A stretch of DNA of 40,285 bases from Gemmatimonadota bacterium (lineage in GTDB: Bacteria; Latescibacterota; UBA2968; GCA-2709665): NCBI GenBank assembly GCA_028873695.1, contig JAPPNU010000009.1, forward strand, positions 1 to 40,285, in the 5' to 3' direction. The position numbers were made by a program, and so were the translations under genes. This document shows positions 9,614-17,484 of this stretch, one piece after another. Within the stretch, counting starts at the first letter, position 1; the number at the start of each line of letters is the position of its first letter. Below the pieces are notes generated by a model. That model searched no databases, was not told the origin of the DNA, and saw only the letters and a program-made list of their open reading frames with translations.

Positions 9614-10300
9614 TTACGTCTTCAGGATTTCCAGACAGGCCTTCAGTCGCAGGTCCTGATCCGCGTATTGTTTCAACCAGTCCGCAACCGTCTTCCCGTC
9701 CGCCATCGCGGCTTCCTTATCCGCACCGCTGTCCAGGACGTATCGCGTTGTCTCCGCGTGTCCGTGTCCGGCGGCGCAGTACAGGGGAAAGTGACCGTTA
9801 TCCGAGGTGGCATTGACGTCAGCGCCGTAAGCGACCAACTGCCTGACGATGTCCAGGTCGCCGTTTCGGCAGGCGTGGTGCAGGGCGGTGTCGCCGCGCG
9901 CGTACCGTTCATGCGCCAATCGCGAATCGGCGCGAAGCATGGCGCCGACCCGCCCGACGTTGGCCAGAAAAACCGAGTAGATGAACTGCCGGGCAACCTC
10001 GCTCGCGGGTCTCGTATGCGCGTCGAGCCCGCCGTAGGTGACCAGCAGCGACACGATGCCCTTGTTGTCCGGCACTTCGGCGGCGTAGTGCATCGCATAG
10101 CCGTCGTGAGCCGCCAGGTCGGCGCCGCGGTCGATTAAATACTGAACGACGTCGAAGCGGCGGCGCAGGCCGGCGTGGAAGATGGGGCGCCAGCCGTGCT
10201 CGTCGTCCTGGTCGACCGCCCCCGGACGTTCCTCCACAATCTTCTTCAGCGTGGCGAGGTCGCCGCTGCCGGCGGCTTCATGAATGGAATCGGGCTGCAT
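9614..10300 (-). CDS. Ankyrin-repeat protein
   Basis: 228 residues with four to five ankyrin repeats: SIHEAAGSGDLATLKKIVEE (residues about 5-24), HGWRPIFHAGLRRRFDVVQYLIDRGADL (about 35-62), an irregular repeat at about 67-92, then GDTALHHACRNGDLDIVRQL (about 136-155) and GHFPLYCAAGHGHAETTRYV (about 168-187), ending in a helical cap. Ankyrin repeats mediate protein contacts; no catalytic domain or signal peptide is seen, so it is probably a cytoplasmic scaffold or inhibitor with unknown partner. GGAGG six bases before the ATG supports the start. Divergent from recG, so probably its own transcript. Confidence 0.88.
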   Translation of the reverse strand: MQPDSIHEAAGSGDLATLKKIVEERPGAVDQDDEHGWRPIFHAGLRRRFDVVQYLIDRGADLAAHDGYAMHYAAEVPDNKGIVSLLVTYGGLDAHTRPASEVARQFIYSVFLANVGRVGAMLRADSRLAHERYARGDTALHHACRNGDLDIVRQLVAYGADVNATSDNGHFPLYCAAGHGHAETTRYVLDSGADKEAAMADGKTVADWLKQYADQDLRLKACLEILKT

Positions 10301-10546
10301 CGATTTCCTCCGTGCGGAATTCCGCTTACGCCGTACCGATTGCGGCGGGTCGAGTCTTCGACGGCGCCCTTCGCCCGTGCCGTCCGGTTGCCGACCCCGC
10401 GGACTCAGGCGGTTGGCGGGACGGTACGGCGCCCGTCCGGCGTGCCCATACGCGGCAACCGCGTTGCAAGATAGGGTGCGGATCGGGGGAGATCAAGGGA
10501 AATGCGGCTGATGCGGACGCCATCCGCCGGAAACGGAGGCGGTTTC

Positions 10547-10575
10547 TTGACGCATGTATATGGAATACCTATATT
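10547..10575 (+). promoter_or_regulatory. Sigma70-type promoter of recG
   Basis: TTGACG (10547-10552), a 17-bp spacer, then TATATT (10570-10575), 60 bp before the recG start. The 334-bp region between the ankyrin gene and recG is otherwise GC-rich with small hairpins and no believable gene. Confidence 0.75.
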
Positions 10576-10635
10576 CGCCTGTCGCTGCGCGGCAACGTAT
10601 CCCTTCAACGCCGTTCATTCAGGAAAGGCCGGCCG

Positions 10636-12717
10636 ATGTTTCCCGAACTCGACGCCCCGGTGAGCACCTTACGCGGCGTGGGCGCGAAACGGGAGGAACT
10701 GTTGTGCGACGTCGGGATATCCACCGTCGCGGACCTCCTTCTCTTCCTCCCGTACCGGTACGTGGATCGTACACGCCAGGCGCCGATTGCCGCGCTGCCG
10801 GAAGGCGAGGAGGTCACTGCCGTCGCCCCGGTTCGCGGCGCCAACGTGGCGACCGGCAGGCGACCCCGGTTCGTTCTCGTGCTGGAAGACGAATCGGGCA
10901 CGCTGGAATGCGTCTGGTTTTCAGGTCACCGATATCTTCGGCGGGCGTTCTCGACCGGCGACCTGCTGGCCGTCGGGGGCAGGTTGACCAGGTACGGCGG
11001 CAAGCGACAGATGGTGCACCCCGACGTGGAGGTGATTTCGGACAGCGAAGAGGGAACGCGGGTCCATACGGGACGCGTAATCCCCGTCTATTCGACGACG
11101 GCGCGGATGAAGGCCGAACGCCTCACCAGCCGCGGACTCCGCCGCATCATCCACCAGGCGCTGGAAGACGTGCGCCTGCCGGAACCGCTTCCGGATCCGA
11201 TAGGGGCCCGATCCGGGGCGCTCTCGCTCGGCGAAGCCGTGAGAATGCTCCACTTTCCGGTCCAACGAGGGGATGTTGAGGCGGCGCGCCGCAGGCTCGC
11301 GTTCGATGAACTGCTTTACTTCCAGCTTCGGCTTCGTTCGTTGCAGGACGTCCGAAACAACAAGCCGGCGCCGGTAATGCCCCCACGGGGTCTTCTCACC
11401 GGAAAAATGCTGGCGACGTTGTCCTTCGAACCCACCGGGGCGCAGCGCCGCGCGTTGACCGAGATCGGCGAGGACCTGACGCGCGCCAGGCCGATGCGCC
11501 GCCTGCTGCAGGGCGACGTGGGGTCGGGCAAGACGCTGGTGGCAACGGCGGCCATGTTGTCGGCGGTGGACGGTGGCGCGCAGGCTGCGATGATGGCCCC
11601 AACCGAGATACTGGCGGAGCAGCACGCCCGGACCATCGGCGCTCTCGCGGCCCCGCTGGGTCTGGTGGTCGCGCGACTCACGGGGCGACAGCCTCAGCGA
11701 GAGCGAAGCGAGATCCTGCAAGGGCTGGCATGGGGTCGCGTTCACCTCGTGGTAGGCACCCATGCGCTTCTGCAGGAGAGCGTGGTTTTCTCCCGGCTCG
11801 GTCTCGCGGTCGTGGACGAGCAGCATCGGTTCGGCGTCTTGCAGCGGGCCGCACTTCTGGAAAAGGAAGGCGGCGCCCACCTTCTCGTGATGACGGCCAC
11901 GCCCATTCCACGGTCGCTGGCGTTGACGCTCTACGGGGACCTGGAGGTAACCGTGCTGGACGAACTGCCGCCCGGACGGCAACCCGTGAAGACGGGATGG
12001 CGGGCGGCGGCGGACCGGGAAAAAGCCTATCGTTTTCTGCGTGAACAGGTCTCGGCGGGCGGTCGGGCCTATATCGTCTTTCCGGCAATCGAGGACGCCG
12101 GCGCCGGGGACGTCAGGGCCGCTGCCGCGGCATTCGAGGAATTACGTGACGGGGCGTTGTCGGGATTGAGGCTGGGGTTGCTTCACGGCCGCCTCGCCCC
12201 CGCGGAGAAGGATGCGGTGATGGCCGCGTTCCGGAACGGTTCGCTGGATGTTCTGGTCTCCACCACGGTGATCGAAGTGGGCGTGGACGTCCCCGGCGCC
12301 ACGGTAATGATGGTGGAAAACGCGGAACGATTCGGACTGGCGCAACTCCACCAGTTGAGGGGCCGCGTAGGCCGCGGCGCCGCCGGTTCCTATTGTATCC
12401 TCATCGCCGACCCGGCGGATGGCTTGTCGCCTGACGCGCGCGAGAGACTGGATGCCATGGCGGCCACCGGCGACGGGTTCGAAATTGCGGAGATGGACCT
12501 GAGGATCCGCGGGCCCGGACAGATCTTCGGCACCCGGCAGGCGGGGTATCCCGAATTCCGCTTCGCCGACCTTGCGCGCGACCTGGACCTGGTCCGGTCG
12601 TCCCGGAAGGAGGCAGCTGAACTCCTCGATCGGGACCCGAACCTCGATCGCCACGACGCATTGCGCAAGCGCGTTGAATCCGTGAATCTTGAGGGGAAGA
12701 CCACCCGCGCGGGGTGA
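10636..12717 (+). CDS. recG: ATP-dependent DNA helicase RecG
   Basis: 693 residues. RecG remodels stalled forks and Holliday junctions. The N-terminal wedge/OB domain includes VLEDESGTLECVWF. Helicase motifs appear in order: GDVGSGKT (Walker A, about 293-300), PTEILAEQHA, VVDEQHRFG (the RecG-type DEQH box, about 394-397), TATPIPRSLALT (motif III), VIEVGVDVPGATVM (motif V) and QLRGRVGRG (motif VI), then the C-terminal TRG-like segment FGTRQAGYPEFRFADL. The frame is open upstream to 10312, but family homology starts at Met-Phe-Pro-Glu-Leu, with AGGAAAGG upstream and a promoter at 10547-10575. First gene of the plus-strand housekeeping run. Confidence 0.96.
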   Translation: MFPELDAPVSTLRGVGAKREELLCDVGISTVADLLLFLPYRYVDRTRQAPIAALPEGEEVTAVAPVRGANVATGRRPRFVLVLEDESGTLECVWFSGHRYLRRAFSTGDLLAVGGRLTRYGGKRQMVHPDVEVISDSEEGTRVHTGRVIPVYSTTARMKAERLTSRGLRRIIHQALEDVRLPEPLPDPIGARSGALSLGEAVRMLHFPVQRGDVEAARRRLAFDELLYFQLRLRSLQDVRNNKPAPVMPPRGLLTGKMLATLSFEPTGAQRRALTEIGEDLTRARPMRRLLQGDVGSGKTLVATAAMLSAVDGGAQAAMMAPTEILAEQHARTIGALAAPLGLVVARLTGRQPQRERSEILQGLAWGRVHLVVGTHALLQESVVFSRLGLAVVDEQHRFGVLQRAALLEKEGGAHLLVMTATPIPRSLALTLYGDLEVTVLDELPPGRQPVKTGWRAAADREKAYRFLREQVSAGGRAYIVFPAIEDAGAGDVRAAAAAFEELRDGALSGLRLGLLHGRLAPAEKDAVMAAFRNGSLDVLVSTTVIEVGVDVPGATVMMVENAERFGLAQLHQLRGRVGRGAAGSYCILIADPADGLSPDARERLDAMAATGDGFEIAEMDLRIRGPGQIFGTRQAGYPEFRFADLARDLDLVRSSRKEAAELLDRDPNLDRHDALRKRVESVNLEGKTTRAG

Positions 12718-12771
12718 CGCGGGCGTCGGTTGGATGGCGGTGCCGGGCGGTTCGTTTGAGGGGGTTTGGGG

Positions 12772-12800
12772 TTGACACCTGCAGGCTTTTGTGGTACATT
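12772..12800 (+). promoter_or_regulatory. Sigma70-type promoter of the PfkB-family kinase gene
   Basis: TTGACA (12772-12777), exact 17-bp spacer, TACATT (12795-12800), 27 bp before the ATG at 12828. It probably drives the kinase and perhaps hflK through coaE. Confidence 0.8.
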
Positions 12801-12827
12801 CAAAAACTGCTCCCGGTGAGGTCGGCT

Positions 12828-13751
12828 ATGTCCGGAAACGCGTGTCGTATCGCGGTGGTGGGTTCAATCAACCGGGATACGATTTGCACGCCAGACGGGA
12901 CCCGCACGGAAAGCTACGGCGGCATCCTGTACAGTATCGCGGCACTGGACCAGATCGGGTCCGCCGAGATTTTTCCGGTGTGTAACGTGGGGAAAGACGT
13001 TGAAGACGCGGTTCGGCGTCTTCTGGGTTCCTGGACGTCCGTGCGACTGGATGGCGTCCGGTTCGTACCCGAACGGAATCCCCACTGTTTTTTGACCTAC
13101 GATTCCGGGAACCGGAAGCGCGAAACGCTTCTGGGCGGCGTGCCCGCGCTGGCTATTGAGCGGCTTCGGCCTTTCCTGGACTGCGATGCGGTCTGCTTCA
13201 ATTTCATCACCGGGATGGAACTTGAACTGCGGACGTTGCGGGCTTTTCGCCGAGAGTCCCGCTGTCTCGTCTTGATGGACGTACACAGCCTCACGCTGGG
13301 CATCGACAGCCGCCGCTGCAGGTTTTTTCGCATGCCGCCGGGCTGGGAGGCGTGGTTGGCCTGTGCCAATATCGTTCAGCTGAACGAACACGAAGCCGGT
13401 CTGCTTGCCGGCGCACCTCTGCGAAGCGTGGCGGCTACCGGTGAATTCGGTGAGCGGGTTCTGGGGCCGGAAACGCGCGCGCTGTTGATTACACGCGGCG
13501 AAGAGGGCGCGGATTCCGTTGTCAGAAATCCGAAGGGCGGTATTGAAGTTCAGCATTATCCGGCGCGGCCGGCGGATGTTCCCGTGGACGAAACCGGATG
13601 CGGCGATGCGTTCCTGATGGGCTTTACGTGGTCGTTTCTTAAAACCGGCAGCGTTCCGGCGGCCTGCCGGTTCGCCAACAGGATCGCCGGCGCCGCCTGT
13701 TGCCTGCGGGGCATCGAGCAGATGGCCCGGATCGGCGATTATCTGAAGTAA
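12828..13751 (+). CDS. PfkB-family carbohydrate (ribokinase-like) kinase
   Basis: 307 residues. The N-terminal strand reads IAVVGSINRDTI, and the substrate-side glycine motif is YGGILYSIAAL. The ATP/anion-hole signature DETGCGDAF lies at residues 254-262, with Asp260 as the catalytic base. The substrate (sugar or nucleoside) cannot be told from sequence. Met at 12828 is chosen because GGTGAGGT is just upstream and the promoter at 12772-12800 lies inside any longer version; the frame is open to 12714. It is 75 bp before hflK on the same strand. Confidence 0.88.
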   Translation: MSGNACRIAVVGSINRDTICTPDGTRTESYGGILYSIAALDQIGSAEIFPVCNVGKDVEDAVRRLLGSWTSVRLDGVRFVPERNPHCFLTYDSGNRKRETLLGGVPALAIERLRPFLDCDAVCFNFITGMELELRTLRAFRRESRCLVLMDVHSLTLGIDSRRCRFFRMPPGWEAWLACANIVQLNEHEAGLLAGAPLRSVAATGEFGERVLGPETRALLITRGEEGADSVVRNPKGGIEVQHYPARPADVPVDETGCGDAFLMGFTWSFLKTGSVPAACRFANRIAGAACCLRGIEQMARIGDYLK

Positions 13752-13826
13752 TAGAAGGTTCGCCCGCCGCACGCTTACGTTCCGGCGGTATTTCCGCGCC
13801 GGCCATTTCATCAAGGGGTTTGTTCT

Positions 13827-14828
13827 ATGCAACAATACGACTTTCCGGGTCGGCCCAGCTTCGACCTGTCCCTGAGCCCGCGGCTTGTCTACTACGGTCT
13901 GGGCGTTCTGATCCTGCTGTGGCTGCTCAGCGGGATCTACATCGTACAGCCGGCCGAACAGGCCGTGGTGTTGCGGTTCGGCAGATCCATGGGGGTGCAG
14001 GAGCCCGGCATCCACTACCATCTCCCGTGGCCGATCGAGTCGGTGGAAATCGAACGGGTGAGCGAGGTGAAGCGGGTGGAGATCGGGTTCCGGACCGTCG
14101 CGGTGGAGCCGGCGCCGCGCTATCAGACCGTAACGAGAGAGGCGTCCATGCTCACCGGCGACGAGAATATCGTGAACGTCGAGCTGATCGTTCAGTACCG
14201 GATCAGCGACATTGAAGCCTATCTTTTCAATGCCGCCGACCAGGTGCACGCCGTCCGGAGCGTGGTGGAAGCGGCGTTGCGCCAGGTGCTGGGACGGTCG
14301 CCGATCGACGAAGCGCTCACGGAAGGGAAATTCAAGATCCAGGGAGAAATCGAGGAACAGGTCAAAGAGGTATTCAATCTCTACGAAATCGGATTGCACG
14401 TGGAGAACGTGAAGCTGCAGACGGTCTCGGTGCCGCGCGAGGTGGACCACGCGTTCAAGGACGTGGCCAGCGCCCGGGAAGACCGGGAGCGGCTGCGCAA
14501 CGAGGCCGAAGCCTATCGGAACGAGGTGATCCCCAGGGCCCGCGGCGAAGCCGAGAAGATGATCCGGGAGGCGGAGGCTTATACCGTCGAGCGCGTCAAG
14601 CGGTCCCAGGGTGACGCGGAGCGGTTCCTGGAGGTGTTGACCGAGTACAGGAAGGCCAAAGACGTAACCGAAGTCAGGCTCTATCTCGAAACGATGGAAA
14701 AGATCCTGCCGGGCATACAGAAATACGTGGTGGAATCCGACGGCAAGGGTAGCGGCTTTCTGAACATGCTGCAGTTGCAGCCCAGGGCCGCGAGAACCGC
14801 TCAACCCGCGACAGCAGGGGGGAACTGA
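13827..14828 (+). CDS. hflK: HflK, SPFH/band-7 membrane protein
   Basis: 333 residues. One N-terminal membrane anchor (about 20-41, LVYYGLGVLILLWLLSGIYI), then a band-7/SPFH domain starting VQPAEQAVVLRFG, with PGIHYHLPWPIESV typical of HflK. A long charged helix (residues about 195-290, rich in Arg/Glu, including REDRERLRNEAEAYRNE) forms the coiled-coil wall of the HflKC cage. With HflC it surrounds FtsH and controls membrane proteolysis. AAGGGG eight bases before the ATG supports the start. hflC follows after 2 bp. Confidence 0.95.
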   Translation: MQQYDFPGRPSFDLSLSPRLVYYGLGVLILLWLLSGIYIVQPAEQAVVLRFGRSMGVQEPGIHYHLPWPIESVEIERVSEVKRVEIGFRTVAVEPAPRYQTVTREASMLTGDENIVNVELIVQYRISDIEAYLFNAADQVHAVRSVVEAALRQVLGRSPIDEALTEGKFKIQGEIEEQVKEVFNLYEIGLHVENVKLQTVSVPREVDHAFKDVASAREDRERLRNEAEAYRNEVIPRARGEAEKMIREAEAYTVERVKRSQGDAERFLEVLTEYRKAKDVTEVRLYLETMEKILPGIQKYVVESDGKGSGFLNMLQLQPRAARTAQPATAGGN

Positions 14829-14830
14829 AG

Positions 14831-15691
14831 ATGAAATTTCTAGTCAAGGCGGTCGTGGCGGTCGTGCTGGCGGGTCTCCTCATTGAATCGGTCCTGTTCA
14901 CGGTGGACGAGCGCGAACAGGTGGTGGTGACCAGGCTGGGAGAGCCCAGGCGCATCATCAAGAGCCCCGGCCTGCACTGGAAAGTGCCGTTTGTGGAGCG
15001 GCTTCACTCCTTCGACAATCGGCTGCTCTACAGCGACGCGGATCCTGCGCCCATTTATACACTGGACAAGAAGAACCTGACCGTCGACAATTTCGCCAGG
15101 TGGCGTATTGTCGACCCGCTGAAATTCCTCAAGTCCGTGCAAACGGTACGAGGCGCCCAGTCCCGTCTGGACGATATCATCTACGCAGCGGTCCGCGAGG
15201 AGTTGGGCCGGCGGACGCTGGACGAGATCGTCTCCGGAAACCGGAGAGAGATTATGGACAAGGTCACGACGCGGTCGCGACAGGACGCCGCGGAACTGGG
15301 CGTGGAGGTGGTGGACGTGCGGGTCAAACGCGCCGATCTGCCCGAGGAGAACAAGAAGAACGTGTTCGACCGGATGAGGGCCGAGCGCGCCCGGCAGGCC
15401 AAGGAGTATCGCGCCGAGGGCGAAGAGGCGGCCCTGAAGATCCGCGCGGAGACCGATCTGGAAGTCACGCGGATCAAGTCCGACGCGTTTCAGAAGTCCC
15501 AGCTGATCCGGGGCCAGGGCGATGCCGAGGCGCTGGCAATCTACGCGCAGGCATTCCAGAAAGACCCGCGGTTCTACGAGTTTCAGCGCACCCTCGAGGC
15601 CTATGAAAAAACCCTCGGAGAAGGCACCACGGTCGTGCTGCCCCTTCGCACGGACTTCTTCAAGTATCTGGGTAACAGGAATCGGCGATGA
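14831..15691 (+). CDS. hflC: HflC, SPFH/band-7 membrane protein
   Basis: 286 residues. N-terminal membrane segment (about 5-23), SPFH domain with FTVDEREQVVVTRLGEPRR and PGLHWKVPFVERLHSFD, and the conserved HflC segment LTVDNFARWRIVDPLKFL. It ends in a helical region (EYRAEGEEAALKIRAETD) and the tail FFKYLGNRNR. Partner of HflK in the FtsH-enclosing complex. The stop overlaps the next start (ATGA, 15688-15691), so the downstream peptidase is translationally coupled. Confidence 0.95.
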   Translation: MKFLVKAVVAVVLAGLLIESVLFTVDEREQVVVTRLGEPRRIIKSPGLHWKVPFVERLHSFDNRLLYSDADPAPIYTLDKKNLTVDNFARWRIVDPLKFLKSVQTVRGAQSRLDDIIYAAVREELGRRTLDEIVSGNRREIMDKVTTRSRQDAAELGVEVVDVRVKRADLPEENKKNVFDRMRAERARQAKEYRAEGEEAALKIRAETDLEVTRIKSDAFQKSQLIRGQGDAEALAIYAQAFQKDPRFYEFQRTLEAYEKTLGEGTTVVLPLRTDFFKYLGNRNRR

Positions 15692-16629
15692 ACGCCCGGC
15701 GGTTCTACCCGTTGATCTGGGTGGTCTGCCTGCTTGGCCGGCCGGTTTCGGCCGCGGGCTGGGAACGACTCGAACGGGAAGGACTGACGCTTCGGTATCA
15801 GGATATCGATCGAGAGCCGGCGCGTGTGCTGCTGGATGAACTGATCTCCGGCAGATCTGAGGTTGCGCGGAAGCTGGGCGGCGGGCAGGACGTCCCGATT
15901 GTCGTCTACGTAGCCGGTTCGCAGGCGCTTTTCCAGACCGTTACCCGCGGGCGCATCCCCCACTGGGGCGCGGGTTGCGCGTTCCCCGCCGAACGGATCG
16001 CCGTGCTGCGGCTGTTGCCGGGGCAGCGCGGACAGGTCCTGAAAACCGCGCGGCACGAAATTTCCCATATTCTGCTTCACCATCTGGCTCGCTCGCGCGT
16101 GCCGCGCTGGTTCGACGAAGGCGTGGCCATGTGGGTCGCGCAGGAATGGCGGCTCCGCGAAAGCACCGAGCTCTCCTACGCGATATTCTCCGGCGGACTG
16201 GTTCCGCTGGATGAGATCGAGGGGGTGCTCGGTTTTTCTTCTTCAAAGGCGCGGCTGGCCTATACCGAAAGCCTGCTGGCCGTTCTGTACCTGATCCATC
16301 TGGGCGGTCCCGGAACCGTGGCGCAGATCGTCCAGTCCCTCGGCGCCGGAGTCTCGTTCGACGTCGCCCTGTATCGGATCACCGGACTCACGCCCGGCAA
16401 ATTCGAACGCGAGTGGGCCGAATACGCCGAGGGCCGGTTCAGCGTGACGGCCCTGTTGACGTCGGCGGGGGCGCTGTGGTTCTTTATGACGCTGCTGCTG
16501 CTCGGCGTATTCGTGGCGGTCCGTGTACGGAACCGCCGGATTATCGAACAATGGGATGAGGAATCTCCCGAAGACGCTTTGCCCCTGCGCCTCCGCCTCC
16601 GCGTTCGTCGCTCCGGAGACCGGACGTGA
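15688..16629 (+). CDS. Membrane-anchored gluzincin-type metallopeptidase (peptidase MA-like)
   Basis: 313 residues. Signal peptide at residues 1-23 (LIWVVCLLGRPVSA), zinc motif HEISH at 123-127 with the third ligand Glu144 in RWFDEGVAMWV, the arrangement of gluzincins of the peptidase-MA type. One membrane segment near the C-terminus (about 253-278, SAGALWFFMTLLLLGVFVAV) is followed by a basic cytoplasmic tail. The catalytic domain should face the periplasm. The start overlaps the hflC stop and the stop overlaps the coaE GTG start, which ties it to HflKC. A role in membrane or envelope protein quality control is an inference. Confidence 0.85.
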   Translation: MNARRFYPLIWVVCLLGRPVSAAGWERLEREGLTLRYQDIDREPARVLLDELISGRSEVARKLGGGQDVPIVVYVAGSQALFQTVTRGRIPHWGAGCAFPAERIAVLRLLPGQRGQVLKTARHEISHILLHHLARSRVPRWFDEGVAMWVAQEWRLRESTELSYAIFSGGLVPLDEIEGVLGFSSSKARLAYTESLLAVLYLIHLGGPGTVAQIVQSLGAGVSFDVALYRITGLTPGKFEREWAEYAEGRFSVTALLTSAGALWFFMTLLLLGVFVAVRVRNRRIIEQWDEESPEDALPLRLRLRVRRSGDRT

Positions 16630-17222
16630 TCGTTGGCGTGACAGGGGGCATCGGCGCCGGCAAGAGCCGCGTTTGCGACGTTTTCGCCCGGGAGGGCGCG
16701 TACGTGATCGAGGCGGACGAGGCGGGGCGGGCGGCGGTGGACGACCCGGCGGTATTGCGGTCGCTGGCAAAGACATTCGGCCGGGGGATCCTGGATGAAA
16801 ACGGCGAACTGGTTCGCAGGGAACTGGGCCGGCGCGCCTTCGCGTCAATGGAGGCGCGGAACCGCCTGAACGCCATCGTCTGGCCGACTCTGACGGGGAA
16901 ACTGAAGGACCGCGCCCGCAACGCGCTCTCGCAACGTCCCGAACGCCCCGTGGTGATCGATGCGGCCCTGATCCTCGAGTGGGGGGACCGCCGCGAACTG
17001 TGCGATACACTGGTGGTTGTCACGGCGCCGGAGTCGGTCCGGGTCCGGCGGGCGATGGAGCGGACGGGGTTGTCGGAGGCGGAAGTCAGGGAACGGATGG
17101 CGTGTCAACTGCCGGAATCCGCCAAGGTTGAAGCCGCGGACTTCGTGATCGAAAACGCCGGGTCCGCTGCGGAACTGGAAGCGCGCGCCCTTTCAGTCTG
17201 GCGACAGATCGTCAGACCCTGA
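16626..17222 (+). CDS. coaE: Dephospho-CoA kinase
   Basis: 198 residues, starting with GTG at 16626 inside a GTGA overlap with the preceding stop. Catalyses the last step of coenzyme A synthesis, phosphorylating the 3' hydroxyl of dephospho-CoA. P-loop GGIGAGKS (residues 7-14), the DEAGR segment with a conserved Asp after the first helix, LGRRAFAS and the LID-type region VVTAPESVRVRRAMERTGLSEA-EVRERM. Full length for the family. Last gene of the run; a terminator follows about 80 bp later. Confidence 0.95.
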   Translation: MIVGVTGGIGAGKSRVCDVFAREGAYVIEADEAGRAAVDDPAVLRSLAKTFGRGILDENGELVRRELGRRAFASMEARNRLNAIVWPTLTGKLKDRARNALSQRPERPVVIDAALILEWGDRRELCDTLVVVTAPESVRVRRAMERTGLSEAEVRERMACQLPESAKVEAADFVIENAGSAAELEARALSVWRQIVRP

Positions 17223-17304
17223 CGAAAGAGATTTCTGAGAACTACGCGTACGATTTCCATTGAACCGCAAACCTTAAAAGACATTCGTTCGAACGATTGA
17301 ACGA

Positions 17305-17334
17305 CCCCGGTGGCGTCGCCCGTCGGGGTTTCTC
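17305..17334 (+). terminator. Probable rho-independent terminator after coaE
   Basis: CCCCGGTGG (17305-17313) pairs with CCGTCGGGG (17320-17328), 9 bp including two G-U pairs, followed by TTTCTCC. A 10-bp palindrome CGTTCGAACG (17286-17295) lies just before it. Confidence 0.6.
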
Positions 17335-17373
17335 CGTTTCGTGCAGCGGTGTCAAGAATGCCACGTCTTTAAG

Positions 17374-17447
17374 GAAACGATCGTATTGTAACGACCACAT
17401 AAAGAAACGAACGTTTCATAATTGCTTGACAAAGAAACGAACATTTC
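17374..17447 (+). repeat. Three operator-like repeats with exact 30-bp spacing upstream of fic
   Basis: GAAACGATCGTATT (17374-17387), GAAACGAACGTTTC (17404-17417) and GAAACGAACATTTC (17434-17447) start 30 bp apart. The middle copy is a 6-2-6 dyad. Flanks are also similar (AAAG before, AT-rich TTAAT after copies two and three). The third copy fills the spacer of the fic promoter. Confidence 0.75.
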
Positions 17448-17454
17448 TTAATAT
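17426..17454 (+). promoter_or_regulatory. Strong sigma70-type promoter of fic
   Basis: TTGACA (17426-17431), 17-bp spacer, TAATAT (17449-17454). The leader carries AAAGGAAGGGAG at 17461-17472. Occupation of the repeat at 17434-17447 would block RNA polymerase. Confidence 0.8.
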
Positions 17455-17484
17455 TTCGGCAAAGGAAGGGAGCATTATCCTCTT

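Noticed and set aside
10921..11982. 353-codon minus-strand open frame
   Set aside because: Antisense shadow of recG.
12864..14804. 646-codon minus-strand open frame
   Set aside because: Antisense to the PfkB kinase and hflK genes, both certain on the plus strand; His/Gln/Leu-rich composition typical of a GC-rich shadow frame.
17374..17447. CRISPR array or plasmid-type origin iterons
   Set aside because: Only three 14-bp copies, no spacers of CRISPR size, no cas or rep gene; the position at the fic promoter fits operators better.
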